Source: Scytolyngbya sp. HA4215-MV1 (lineage in GTDB: Bacteria > Cyanobacteriota > Cyanobacteriia > Leptolyngbyales > Leptolyngbyaceae). From it: a stretch of 64,000 nucleotides of DNA. Under the pieces are notes generated by a model. The model was not told the origin of the DNA, made no database searches, and saw nothing but the letters and a program-made list of their open reading frames with translations. Of the stretch, positions 8,029 to 16,863 are shown in pieces; the first letter of the stretch is position 1; the number at the start of each line of letters is the position of its first letter. The translations under genes and the position numbers were made by a program. The stretch is taken from NCBI GenBank assembly GCA_019359045.1, contig JAHHIA010000004.1, forward strand, positions 372,001-436,000, read 5' to 3'.

Positions 8029-9873
8029 ATGAGTAGTTCCGAAACATCTTTCGTTCCTCGTTATATCTGGGCAGTGAATGCGGCAGAGATGGCGCCAGGT
8101 GTACAAATTGCCGAGCGCTACCAGGTGATGTCTACCCAAATCTGGGTCGATACCCAACCTACGTTGCCGCCCCTGGTGCCAGAAGTGTTGCCAGAAATTG
8201 CGATCGCCTATCTCCAGCTTTTTCCCCAGCGCTTACATGTGCCAGAAGTTCATGGGTTTGTGCAATTAGCAGAGAATACCCCCCCTATTCTGCTGCTCGA
8301 AAATGCGCCGTTAGATGCGTCGGGTAATCTCTATCCTGCCATTATCGATGTCTGGGAGCAGGCAACCAGTGTGCGTCAGCTTTACTGGCTTTGGCAAATT
8401 TTGCAACTTTGGCAAACGCTGGTTGATTTGGGCGTTGCCACCAGTTTGCTGGTTCCCGAAAACCTGCGGGTCGAAGGGTGGCGAGTGCGCTTGCGAGAGT
8501 TACTCCTAGATCACGACGACGAAACGCTGAAGTCGAAAGATGGCACGACTCAACCTTCCTTCGTTCCGCCTGCCTTGGCCGAATTAGGTCAGGTTTGGAG
8601 TAGGTGGGTGCTTACTGCCAAACCAGCAGTGGCGATCGCGTTGCAAGCTCTCTGCGATCGCATCCAGGCGGGTGCAGAGTTGCCTGAAATTGAAACCCAG
8701 ATTAACCGAACCTTGCTGGAACAAGCTGCCCACCTGCCTCTGCGATTGCAAGTTTTTGGTGCAACGGATATTGGGCTACAGCGAGAGCATAACGAAGATG
8801 CCTGTTTTCCCCTAACTGAGATGCAGGCGCCCGATGATTTGTTGCCTCAGTTAGCGCTGGTCTGTGATGGCATTGGCGGACATGAGGGGGGCGAAGTTGC
8901 CAGTCAACTGGCAGTGCAAACGCTGAAACTGCAAGTGCGGGCGCTGCTGGCTGAAGTGGCAGAGCAAACGGAGTTGGTGCCGCCGGAACTGTTGGCAAGC
9001 CAACTGGAAGCCAGCATTCGGGTGGTGAATAACCTGATCGCCAGCCAAAATGATATCCAGGGCAGATCCGCCCGACAACGAATGGGCACCACCATGGTGC
9101 TGGCGTTGCAACTGCCGCAATGCATTAAAACTGCTGACGGCAGCGTGATCGGCAATAGTCATGAACTCTATCTGGCGCATGTGGGAGATAGCCGTGCCTA
9201 TTGGATCACCCCGCGCTATTGTCACCTGTTGACTGTGGATGATGATGTGGCAACGCGGGAAGTCCGCCTGGGACGATCGCCCTACCGAGAAGCCCTGATC
9301 CGTCCCGATGCGGGCGCCCTAACTCAGGCGCTGGGCACTCGTGATGCCGAATTTCTGCGTCCTACGGTGCAGCGCTTCATTTTAGAAGAAGAAGGGTTAC
9401 TGTTGCTTTGCTCAGATGGTCTCAGTGATAACCACTGGATCGAACAATTCTGGGCAGACTATACTAATGGCTTTTTCAGGCGCAATCGCTCTTTGGAAGC
9501 TACTGCCAGAGCTTTGATTGATCTGGCAAATGAGAAGAACGGCTACGACAACACCACAGTCGTATTGTTGCATTGCCAGGTTGCTTCACCCCAGCCAGGG
9601 ATTAAGTTGCCCGGCGAAGCCCCCCGAGATGCCCAGAGCGAATCTCCCCTTTCCGAAGCTTCCCGACAACTCCTCTACCCCGATGAAGCAGGGGAACCCC
9701 AACCCATGCCTGCGCCTGTTGCCTCCCAAAAGCTGCCGCTCAATCCCTGGTTTGTTTTGTTGGGATTACTCGCCTTGACCGCGATCGGATTTGCCATAAT
9801 CTGGGTTTTCCTGCCTTCTGCAACACCGCCCGTTCGACAAACTCCCACCCCATTTCCGGAAGTTTCTCCGTAA
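8029..9873 (+). CDS. PP2C-type serine/threonine phosphatase with C-terminal membrane anchor
   Basis: A 614-residue protein from ATG 8029; an upstream in-frame TTG at 7972 is not credible. Residues 1-230 resemble a degenerate kinase-like regulatory region without catalytic motifs. The PPM/PP2C domain spans about 240-520. DIGLQREHNEDA and LVCDGIGGHEGGEVAS carry the metal-binding aspartates, and GTTMVLAL, LAHVGDSRAYWI, LLLCSDGLSDN and GYDNTTVVLL follow in the expected order, so it should be active on phosphoserine/threonine. A Pro-rich linker leads to a single transmembrane helix at about 572-594, so the catalytic domain faces the cytoplasm. The substrate is unknown; it probably antagonises Ser/Thr kinases encoded elsewhere. 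Confidence 0.93.
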   Translation: MSSSETSFVPRYIWAVNAAEMAPGVQIAERYQVMSTQIWVDTQPTLPPLVPEVLPEIAIAYLQLFPQRLHVPEVHGFVQLAENTPPILLLENAPLDASGNLYPAIIDVWEQATSVRQLYWLWQILQLWQTLVDLGVATSLLVPENLRVEGWRVRLRELLLDHDDETLKSKDGTTQPSFVPPALAELGQVWSRWVLTAKPAVAIALQALCDRIQAGAELPEIETQINRTLLEQAAHLPLRLQVFGATDIGLQREHNEDACFPLTEMQAPDDLLPQLALVCDGIGGHEGGEVASQLAVQTLKLQVRALLAEVAEQTELVPPELLASQLEASIRVVNNLIASQNDIQGRSARQRMGTTMVLALQLPQCIKTADGSVIGNSHELYLAHVGDSRAYWITPRYCHLLTVDDDVATREVRLGRSPYREALIRPDAGALTQALGTRDAEFLRPTVQRFILEEEGLLLLCSDGLSDNHWIEQFWADYTNGFFRRNRSLEATARALIDLANEKNGYDNTTVVLLHCQVASPQPGIKLPGEAPRDAQSESPLSEASRQLLYPDEAGEPQPMPAPVASQKLPLNPWFVLLGLLALTAIGFAIIWVFLPSATPPVRQTPTPFPEVSP

Positions 9874-9969
9874 AGAGCCGTCTTATGCAAAGATATAAAA
9901 GTTATTTAGACGAGTTGCTCGGCTTCGCACTGGCAGCGCGAAAGCTGCTAGCTAAGGGATTTTTGGGTT

Positions 9970-10218
9970 ATGAAAGCTGGTATCAGTGAAATTTTTTCGA
10001 TCGGCAGTCGGGTTCGGGTAGCACAATCTGTCATCATCTATCATCATCCAGAACATCGGAACCAACCTTTTGATTTAAAAGGTTATGAAGGTGAGGTGAT
10101 TGCCATCGTCTTGGAATGGCATGGCAGACCTGTGAGTGCAAATTTGCCGATTCATGTCAAATTCAGCAATAAGCTGAAAGTTCACTTGCAGGAGAGTGAA
10201 TTGGAGAAGGTTGACTAA
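9970..10218 (+). CDS. ftrV: Ferredoxin-thioredoxin reductase variable (A) chain
   Basis: An 82-residue SH3-like subunit of ferredoxin-thioredoxin reductase, which passes photosynthetic electrons from ferredoxin to thioredoxin to activate carbon-metabolism enzymes. The segment YHHPEHRNQPFDLKGYEGEV and the later GRPVSANLPIHVKFS are characteristic of FtrV. About 10 extra N-terminal residues precede the usual GSRVRV beginning, so the true start could be internal, but ATG 9970 is the only clear methionine. The catalytic chain gene ftrC is not here. It stands alone, 97 nt after the phosphatase. Confidence 0.95.
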   Translation: MKAGISEIFSIGSRVRVAQSVIIYHHPEHRNQPFDLKGYEGEVIAIVLEWHGRPVSANLPIHVKFSNKLKVHLQESELEKVD

Positions 10219-10235
10219 AGGGTTAACCCAGTCGC

Positions 10236-10460
10236 TTATCGCAGTTTTCGATAAAACCAGTTCAAGAAGTTAAAATCACTCCGCATTCTCACCAGTTCTT
10301 GCTGGTGTTTTTTAGCAGTGGCATAGTACCACTGGCAGTATTGCTCCAGTGCCTCGCGATGGTAAACTTCGCGGCGGAAATCTTGGGCAAGCTGGTGTGC
10401 CTCCAGAACTTCGGCGCTAGCTTGAGGTAACGGCAGGATAAAACGAAAGTCTTGAGACAT
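10236..10460 (-). CDS. Small conserved cyanobacterial-type hypothetical protein
   Basis: A 74-residue soluble protein from ATG 10460 (MSQDFRFILPLPQASAEVLE); a 25-residue N-terminal extension to 10535 is Ser-rich and unlikely. It is predicted all-helical and rich in charged and aromatic residues (REVYHREALEQYCQWYYATA), ending in LNWFYRKLR. No catalytic motif or known domain is recognised. It is convergent with ftrV and divergent from the PPC-domain gene. Confidence 0.7.
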   Translation of the reverse strand: MSQDFRFILPLPQASAEVLEAHQLAQDFRREVYHREALEQYCQWYYATAKKHQQELVRMRSDFNFLNWFYRKLR

Positions 10461-10600
10461 CCTGGTTTGGCGGTTAGAAGTGGATGAAGAACTTGCCTCT
10501 ATTCTGGCATGATTAATTTGTCCCAAGTTTAGCAACGGTGCTTTCGATCGTGAGCCATAATGGACGCACGAAAGTTTTCACAATAAAAGTCGCTCTATTC

Positions 10601-11053
10601 ATGACCTGGTCTCTCTCTGCGAAGCTTCGGTTTATACTGCTTGTGCCAGCCACTTTGCTCATCACGGGCTTAAGAGGTGAGGCAGCGATCGCACAATCCC
10701 GCCTTTACAACCCTATTCCGCTCAACCCTGGGAAACAAGTACTGGATAGCTTGTCTGAAAAGGATATTCCAACGGGACAGGGTGGGTTTGCCCGTGACTA
10801 TGTTTTAACGCTCAAGGAAGGGGATCAGGTGGCGGTTGATCTGTCTTCCGAAAACTTCGATACGGTGGTCACCTTGATGGCGGCAGATGGCACCACCATC
10901 GCTGAAAACGACGATGGTCCCGATGGCAGCACCAATTCACTCTTGTTTATCCGGATTGTCAAACCGGGGAGTTATATTGTTCGGGTCAGAGCTTTTGGTG
11001 AAACCGCCGGGGGGAATTTTAAGCTCAAACTGAGTCGATTGAAACCGATCTAA
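10601..11053 (+). CDS. Exported PPC-domain (pre-peptidase C-terminal-like) protein
   Basis: A 150-residue protein starting at ATG 10601 (MTWSLSAKLRFILLVPATLL), a clear signal peptide with probable cleavage after AAIAQS. The remaining 120 residues form one beta-sandwich PPC domain: YVLTLKEGDQVAVDLSSENFD, TVVTLMAADGTTIAENDDG and PGSYIVRVRAFGETAGGNF are its signature strands. Such domains occur on secreted proteins as binding or targeting modules; here it stands alone. A longer frame from 10538 adds 21 residues without signal-peptide logic. Confidence 0.85.
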   Translation: MTWSLSAKLRFILLVPATLLITGLRGEAAIAQSRLYNPIPLNPGKQVLDSLSEKDIPTGQGGFARDYVLTLKEGDQVAVDLSSENFDTVVTLMAADGTTIAENDDGPDGSTNSLLFIRIVKPGSYIVRVRAFGETAGGNFKLKLSRLKPI

Positions 11054-11060
11054 ACACGAC

Positions 11061-11996
11061 CTAAAGGGTGGCACGGCGACGCAGCACCTCTACTAAGGTC
11101 TGAAAGACGGGTGGAAGTGGCGCGATCGCCTCGATTGGTTGTCCGGTAACCGGATGCTCTAGCCGCAGTTTCCAGGCATGGAGGGCTTGCCCGGGAAGAT
11201 TGACCCCCACGGATCGCCCGGAACTGTAGACCGGATCACCTACCACCGGATGCCCCAAATAAGCTGTGTGGACTCGAATTTGGTGAGTTCGCCCGGTTTC
11301 TAGCTCAAACTGAACCAGGCTATAGTTCCCCATCTGTTCCTGGACTTGCCAATGGGTGACTGCCCGTCGTCCGCCTTTTTCGATCGGGACCACTGCCATC
11401 TTTTTGCGATCGATTAAATGGCGACCAATCGGTTGGTCAATCGTCCCGGTGATTTCTGGCAAAACCCCATGAATCACTGCCAAATATTGCCGCCGTGCCG
11501 TTTTGGCTTTGAACTGTGCCTGCAAATGGTGATGGGCTTGATCAGTTTTGGCGATCGCTAAGACTCCGGTCGTATCCTTATCCAGGCGATGCACAATGCC
11601 GGGACGTTGCACTCCACCAATCCCTGGCAAATCGGGACAATGCGCCAACAGGGCGTTCACCAGAGTGCCTACTTCATGCCCCGGAGCCGGATGTACGACT
11701 AAGCCGACGGGCTTATTGAGCAGTAACAACGAATCATCTTCGTAAAGAATATCCAGCGGGATGGCTTCGGCTTGCAATGCCATGGGTGCTGCGTCGGGGA
11801 CTGCCAACCGGATGAGATCGCCCACCTGGACTTCCACCTTTTTGGATAGACAGACCTGCCCATTCAGCCAGACCTGCCCCTGCTCAATTAACTTTTGAAT
11901 GCGCGATCGCGAAAAATCAGGCAACTGATCCGCCAGGTAGCGATCGAGGCGAGTGTCGGGGGTTTGAACTTGTAAATCGATCTGGGGTAAGGACAC
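11061..11996 (-). CDS. RluD-family 23S rRNA pseudouridine synthase
   Basis: A 311-residue enzyme isomerising uridine to pseudouridine in rRNA. An S4 RNA-binding domain covers residues 15-75 (RLDRYLADQLPDFSRSRIQK). The catalytic domain follows, with the active-site aspartate in the HRLDKDTTG motif and the C-terminal signature HQIRVHTAYLGHPVVGDPVY. Length and architecture match RluD/RluC. The start used is GTG 11996, with no strong ribosome binding site, and a later start would cut into the S4 domain. Which uridines it modifies cannot be read from the sequence. Confidence 0.93.
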   Translation of the reverse strand: MSLPQIDLQVQTPDTRLDRYLADQLPDFSRSRIQKLIEQGQVWLNGQVCLSKKVEVQVGDLIRLAVPDAAPMALQAEAIPLDILYEDDSLLLLNKPVGLVVHPAPGHEVGTLVNALLAHCPDLPGIGGVQRPGIVHRLDKDTTGVLAIAKTDQAHHHLQAQFKAKTARRQYLAVIHGVLPEITGTIDQPIGRHLIDRKKMAVVPIEKGGRRAVTHWQVQEQMGNYSLVQFELETGRTHQIRVHTAYLGHPVVGDPVYSSGRSVGVNLPGQALHAWKLRLEHPVTGQPIEAIAPLPPVFQTLVEVLRRRATL

Positions 11997-12125
11997 AGGG
12001 AAGCAGCGATAAAGAATGAAGCGTGAGCGGATGTTTGAGCAGTCGCGATATCGTTGGAGTAAATGGAAACCTTGAGTGCAAAATCATACCATGTCAAATT
12101 TTAAGTTTGAGAAGTGGGTGCCTGG

Positions 12126-13403
12126 CTAGTCCAACCCCAGGGGCAACCTCACGGTGACGATCGTGCCAGTGCCCACCTCACTGTAAAAGGTAATGTCTCC
12201 AGCTAGCAGTTCCACGATTTCTTTGACCACGGCTAACCCTAAGCCAATTCCAGGGAAAGTATTACAAACATTGCTGGCTCGATAAAACGGCTCACAAATC
12301 TCGGCGAGATCTTCAACCGGAATGCCAATGCCCGAGTCTTGCAGAGTCAGGCTCAATTGATTCGCTTGGGCGAAAAGGGTGAGATGAATAATGCCACCCT
12401 GGGGTGAAAATTTGATGGCATTGCTGAGGAGATTGTCTAAGATTTGCTCGAACAGCTTTTCATCTAGAAAAATCCAGCGATCGCTGAGATCAAACTTCCA
12501 TTGCAAGCCATGGATATTGTTGGCAGAGAATTGATAGTCTGCCATGAAGCGTTGGCAAAACTGCTCGATATCCAACCGAATGGGGCAAGCGATGAGCTGG
12601 TGGGTGTCTGTATTTTCGTAGAGCGTTGCTTGTTTCAGCAACTTAATCATGGCTTGGATGGCAGTCTGGATATTTTGAAAATAGCGTTCCTTTTTTTCTT
12701 GACTGGGCGGATAAAGAGGGTGACCAATTAACTCAACCGCCGTATAAATGATACTCATTGGCGTGCGGAGTGAATGGGTAATGGTCTGAATCATGCGAGA
12801 CCGCAGTTCCTCGATTGCCCAACTATAGTGGTCAGATCCGAGCTGATCTTCTGAATGCGGCGCCCGGGTCAAATCGCTGAGCAGCCAGCGCCAACCTACG
12901 ATTTGCTGTTGCAGATTGTAGATGGCAGAAGTAGCAACCACTGCCAAAAACAGATCGCCCTGTCTTGGTTTCAGCCATAGCTCCCAATAGTGACGCTGGA
13001 GCAAGGCTTCTGGCTGATTGAGTCGGGTATGGAAGGCTCGCCGATCGGGTTTGGCAACAAACACAATCAGCGGTTTGCCTACCAAAAAAGGCGGTTGTAC
13101 CCCCAGCAATGCCGCCGCCATGCGGTTTGCCTGCTGAATTACTCCTCGTGTATCCGTTACCAAATAGCCATCGGGGGCAAATTCAAACAATTCCCAATAG
13201 CGTTGGCGCTCCTGTTCTAATGTCTGGCGGGTGAGTGCCAGTTGCTCCTGTTGAACGGTCAGTTCTTCCAGGACGATCGCCAATTCTTCTAACACTATGG
13301 AGAGCAATTTTGGCTCCAAAAGTAGCTTGCGAGTGGATTGTGACAGTAGCTCAACTCGGTGCCGAGCATTCTGAAGTCTTTGATCCACTAAATTGGCATT
13401 CAT
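12126..13403 (-). CDS. PAS-domain sensor histidine kinase
   Basis: A 425-residue kinase. Start ATG 13403 (MNANLVDQRLQ) overlaps the stop of the upstream cheR-PAS gene by 4 nt (ATGA), implying translational coupling. It has an N-terminal coiled coil (about 20-65) and a PAS domain at about 66-180 with FEFAPDGYLVTD and GVIQQANRMAAALLG. HisKA follows, with the phospho-acceptor His in THSLRTPMS, then the ATPase with N box DNLLSNAIKFSPQGG, G1 DSGIGIP and G2 GIGLGLAVVKE. It has no membrane helix, so it is cytoplasmic. Third gene of the cheB/cheR/kinase operon; it has no receiver domain. Confidence 0.93.
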   Translation of the reverse strand: MNANLVDQRLQNARHRVELLSQSTRKLLLEPKLLSIVLEELAIVLEELTVQQEQLALTRQTLEQERQRYWELFEFAPDGYLVTDTRGVIQQANRMAAALLGVQPPFLVGKPLIVFVAKPDRRAFHTRLNQPEALLQRHYWELWLKPRQGDLFLAVVATSAIYNLQQQIVGWRWLLSDLTRAPHSEDQLGSDHYSWAIEELRSRMIQTITHSLRTPMSIIYTAVELIGHPLYPPSQEKKERYFQNIQTAIQAMIKLLKQATLYENTDTHQLIACPIRLDIEQFCQRFMADYQFSANNIHGLQWKFDLSDRWIFLDEKLFEQILDNLLSNAIKFSPQGGIIHLTLFAQANQLSLTLQDSGIGIPVEDLAEICEPFYRASNVCNTFPGIGLGLAVVKEIVELLAGDITFYSEVGTGTIVTVRLPLGLD

Positions 13404-15250
13404 ATTTTTTCTACTTCTTCCATCACAAGGATGGCTCCTTGTCGCTCTTTTTCCAAACCCAGCAGCGGATTGCAAGTCACCCGGCAGCCAAATTGTCTAC
13501 CCCGGCGGTTGGTGGCAGTGACCACCCGCTCTGGATAGTCGATTCCGGCAATGCACATCCGAATTACCTCCCCCAACTCACTGACAGGTAAACCAATGTC
13601 CAGACTAAAAAACGATTGCCCCCGCACTTCATCTGCCCGAACTCCCCAAAGATTTTCGGCTTCATTGTTCCAACTAAGAATGCTGAATTGGGGATCGAGT
13701 ACCACCACCCCGGCTTGAATACTTGCCAAAATTGATTCCAGAAAAGCATTCACCTGGTTCAACTCCTGGGTGCGTTGCCGCAACTCGTCATTGATGGTTT
13801 GCAATTCTTCATTGGTGGACTGAAGCTCTTCGTTCATCGTCTCCAATTCTTCATTGGTGGACTGGAGTTCTTCATTGGTGGTCTCTAGCTCTTCATTGGT
13901 CGATTGCAACTCTTCGTTGGTAGTCTCCAGTTCTTCATTGCTGGATTGCAGCTCTTCGTTGGCGGTTTCCAGGTCTTGGTTGGCACGTTGCACCTCGGTC
14001 TGAAGGATGTGGTAGCGAGTCACATCGGTAAAGGTGATGGCAACACCGAGCAGATCCTCGCCCTCTTCTTGCAGCGGTGTGAGTTGCACATCCAGGTATT
14101 GCACGCTGCCATCCGGCAAATGACGCACTACTCCTGGAATCACGACCAGATGCCGATCGCTATACACTTGTTCAATCCGAGATCGTAACTCGATCGGACG
14201 GTAGGAAATTTCGAGATCCTGGAGGGGTCTGCCAAGATTTTGCAGACTAATGCCAAATAGAGAGCGAGCTGCCTGATTGGCAATCACTAAGTTGCCCCCG
14301 CTGTCTACCACCAATTGGGCAATGGGAACGGCATTGAGGGCAACATCTCGCAATTTTATATGGACTGACAACCGATCGCCGGCTTCCTCATCCCCGGTTT
14401 GCGCTAGCACCAGCAGACGATCGCGTAAGTCAATCTTCGGCACTTTCATAAAAATGCGGTGAGCTAAGTGCCGCGGCGTAAACAGATTCGTGTGGGTGAG
14501 CAGCATTTCTGCTTTACCCAAAAAAAGCAGTCCATTCGGGTTGAGGGCAAAGTGCAGCCGTGCCAAAATTCGCTTTTGGGCATCGGCGTTGAAATACATC
14601 AAAGTATTGCGACACACCAGCAGATCTAGACGGGAAATCGGGGCATCTTGCATCAGGTCATGCCGACCAAAAATCACCGCACGGCGCAGATCAGCACGAA
14701 ACACAAACCGATCGCCAATGAGGTCAAAATATTTTTGCTGAAGGGTTGCTGGAATGGTAGCAATCGCTTTTGCGGTATAGCTCGCAGAACGAGCCTGAGC
14801 AAGTGCCTCTTCATCCACATCAGTGGCATAAATTTTGACCTGTTGGCGAAATTGTATGGCTCCTAGCAGTTCTGTCAAGACGATCGCCAGCGTATAGGCT
14901 TCTTCTCCCGCCGCACAGCCAGCGCTCCAGACCCGAATGGTGGCGTTGGGGGCTTTTTGGCTCAACAGAGAGGGTAAGATCTGAGTTTGCAAATCATCCC
15001 AGGCAGCAGTATCTCGAAAAAAAGCAGTGACATTGATCAAAATCGTATTGAGCAGAACCTCAAACTCTTCTGGATGCACCTCCAGATAATCGAGATAGTC
15101 CCCAAAGGACTCGATGGCGTGGCTTTGCATTTGTTTGCGGATGCGGCGTTGTAAGCTCGATCGCTTGTAGCCCGAAAAGTCAAACCCCCGCGATTGCTGC
15201 AAATAATCTAGCAGCGCCGCAAAAATACGATCGTCGTCATCCGTACTCAT
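13400..15250 (-). CDS. CheR-type methyltransferase fused to PAS domains through a long coiled coil
   Basis: A 616-residue protein. The CheR domain spans about 1-275: a helical N-terminal part (YKRSSLQRRIRKQM), then the SAM-binding motif VWSAGCAAGEEAYTLAI (about 105-122) and VCRNTLMYF. A first PAS-like domain lies near 300-410. Next comes a striking coiled coil of seven-residue ELQSTNEELETTNEE repeats (about 425-500). A second PAS (about 505-610) begins SILASIQAGVVVLDPQFSIL. It presumably methylates glutamates on a receptor or signals through its PAS domains. It overlaps cheB upstream (4 nt) and the kinase downstream (4 nt), and together they correspond to the fused CheB-CheR-PAS-kinase proteins found in other bacteria. 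Confidence 0.93.
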   Translation of the reverse strand: MSTDDDDRIFAALLDYLQQSRGFDFSGYKRSSLQRRIRKQMQSHAIESFGDYLDYLEVHPEEFEVLLNTILINVTAFFRDTAAWDDLQTQILPSLLSQKAPNATIRVWSAGCAAGEEAYTLAIVLTELLGAIQFRQQVKIYATDVDEEALAQARSASYTAKAIATIPATLQQKYFDLIGDRFVFRADLRRAVIFGRHDLMQDAPISRLDLLVCRNTLMYFNADAQKRILARLHFALNPNGLLFLGKAEMLLTHTNLFTPRHLAHRIFMKVPKIDLRDRLLVLAQTGDEEAGDRLSVHIKLRDVALNAVPIAQLVVDSGGNLVIANQAARSLFGISLQNLGRPLQDLEISYRPIELRSRIEQVYSDRHLVVIPGVVRHLPDGSVQYLDVQLTPLQEEGEDLLGVAITFTDVTRYHILQTEVQRANQDLETANEELQSSNEELETTNEELQSTNEELETTNEELQSTNEELETMNEELQSTNEELQTINDELRQRTQELNQVNAFLESILASIQAGVVVLDPQFSILSWNNEAENLWGVRADEVRGQSFFSLDIGLPVSELGEVIRMCIAGIDYPERVVTATNRRGRQFGCRVTCNPLLGLEKERQGAILVMEEVEKI

Positions 15251-15879
15251 TCGCCTTTGCCCCCCATCACCGCCGTTACTAAGACTGGAGCAATATCAGC
15301 CAGTGGCAGGATGCGATCGACAGCACCAGTGCGAATCGCCGCATTGGGCATACCACTAAATTCCGCAGTTGCACTGTCTTGAACGATAACCATGCCTCCC
15401 GATTGTTGGATAGCTTCTATCCCTGCGGCACCGTCCTTGCCAGTGCCCGTTAGCACGATAGCGATCGCCTGATTTGGATAGCTAATAGCAACTGAGGTAA
15501 ACAGCACATCAGCACAGGGACGGACAAAATTCATCAGCGCGGACTGGTTCAGGGTCAGTTTGCCATCGGGGGCAACTGTGACATGGTAGTTGGGGGGAGC
15601 AATATAGATTTCTCCTGCTTGAATGATTTCTCCCTGTTCAGCCTGCTTCACTGACAACGGGGTGCGCCGACTCAGAATCTCTGCCATTAGTGATTGGTGC
15701 TTAGGATCAAGGTGTTGCACCACCATAATCGGTACAGCGAAGTTTGCTGGCAACTGAGAGAGGACTTGACTCAGCGCCTTAAGTCCTCCGGCTGAAGCTG
15801 CGATCGCGATGATCCTAAAAGCGGCGCGAACCGGAGGATCGGCACAGGCAGGGTCTTCATCAGCCAGGGAATGGGTCAC
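15247..15879 (-). CDS. CheB-type protein-glutamate methylesterase, receiver-less
   Basis: A 210-residue protein starting at GTG 15879 with GGAGGTGA about 10 nt upstream. The catalytic CheB fold is complete: nucleophile Ser in AIAASAGGLKAL, His in VVQHLDPKHQS, and Asp in LTGTGKDGAAGI. The N-terminal receiver domain of canonical CheB is absent, as in the signalling-type CheB/CheR fusion family. It would hydrolyse glutamyl methyl esters or deamidate glutamines. The stop overlaps the start of the CheR gene by 4 nt. No chemoreceptor gene is in view, so the target is unknown. Confidence 0.93.
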   Translation of the reverse strand: MTHSLADEDPACADPPVRAAFRIIAIAASAGGLKALSQVLSQLPANFAVPIMVVQHLDPKHQSLMAEILSRRTPLSVKQAEQGEIIQAGEIYIAPPNYHVTVAPDGKLTLNQSALMNFVRPCADVLFTSVAISYPNQAIAIVLTGTGKDGAAGIEAIQQSGGMVIVQDSATAEFSGMPNAAIRTGAVDRILPLADIAPVLVTAVMGGKGE

Positions 15880-15972
15880 AGTAGTTTAGTCACCTCCAGG
15901 GATGCCTATCTTCACCTGCCATTCTAACGATTGGGGAGTAAGTCAAACATCTCCAACCTTAGATCTTTAACC

Positions 15973-16752
15973 TTAGAAATGTTGAACTGGGCGACAATGC
16001 ACTAGGATCTCATGCAGATTCACAACTGAGCCGATGACGGCGATCGCTGGTGCGCTAAATTGGCTCGCTTCGACTTTCTGCACGATCGTTGCCAGAGTAC
16101 CAATCAGCTCTTCTTGCTCTGGACGTGTGCCCCAGCGCACTAGAGCAACTGGGGTTTCAGGACTGAGTCCAGCAATCTCTAGCTGCTGCACAATCAAGGG
16201 CAGATTGTGGATGCCCATATAGATGACGATCGTTTCTGAGCCTTGGGCGATCGCTTGCCAGTTAACAGCAGGGCGATATTTTCCTGCACCTTCGTGTCCG
16301 GTGACAAAGGTGACCGAAGAACTGTGGTTGCGGTGAGTGAGTGGAATTCCCGCATAAGCAGGGGCAGCAATGCCCGAAGTCACTCCAGGCACCACTTCAA
16401 CCGACACTCCAGCCTGCACCAGATCCTCCATTTCTTCGCCACCGCGCCCAAAGATAAAGGGATCGCCGCCCTTAAGCCGCACCACTACCGCTGCCGTATG
16501 TGCCCGTTCAATCAACAATTGAGTAATTTCTTCTTGTAAAAGAGAATGCCGACCTTTGCGTTTTCCAGCATTGATCCGTTCTGCCTGAGGATTAATCATC
16601 GCCAGAATATGAGGACTGACTAGGGCATCATAAACCACAACGTCTGCCCCTTCTAGCAATGCCTTGCCCTTCAAGGTCAACAGTCCGGGATCTCCTGGTC
16701 CCGCACCAACCAAGTACACTTTTCCCAGGCATTTTTGGCTCTCAACAGTCAT
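15973..16752 (-). CDS. cobA: Uroporphyrinogen-III C-methyltransferase
   Basis: A 259-residue SAM-dependent methyltransferase that converts uroporphyrinogen III to precorrin-2, the branch point to siroheme and cobalamin. Hallmarks are VYLVGAGPGDPGLLTLKGK (the P-loop-like GAGPGD), VVRLKGGDPFIFGRGGEE and PGVTSGIAAPAYAGIPLTHR. Length fits the stand-alone enzyme without the CysG dehydrogenase/chelatase part. GGAGC lies 7 nt before ATG 16752. It is followed upstream on the same strand by sirB, so the two probably supply siroheme for nitrite and sulfite reductases. Confidence 0.96.
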   Translation of the reverse strand: MTVESQKCLGKVYLVGAGPGDPGLLTLKGKALLEGADVVVYDALVSPHILAMINPQAERINAGKRKGRHSLLQEEITQLLIERAHTAAVVVRLKGGDPFIFGRGGEEMEDLVQAGVSVEVVPGVTSGIAAPAYAGIPLTHRNHSSSVTFVTGHEGAGKYRPAVNWQAIAQGSETIVIYMGIHNLPLIVQQLEIAGLSPETPVALVRWGTRPEQEELIGTLATIVQKVEASQFSAPAIAVIGSVVNLHEILVHCRPVQHF

Positions 16753-16863
16753 GCAAGCTCCACTTCAAGAAAATGATACCCATTGGGAAGGACGAGGGGA
16801 TCATGGTTAACTCCACCCTAAAGAGTTGATCTCAGAAAAACTGAATTCAGCACTACCGAACTA

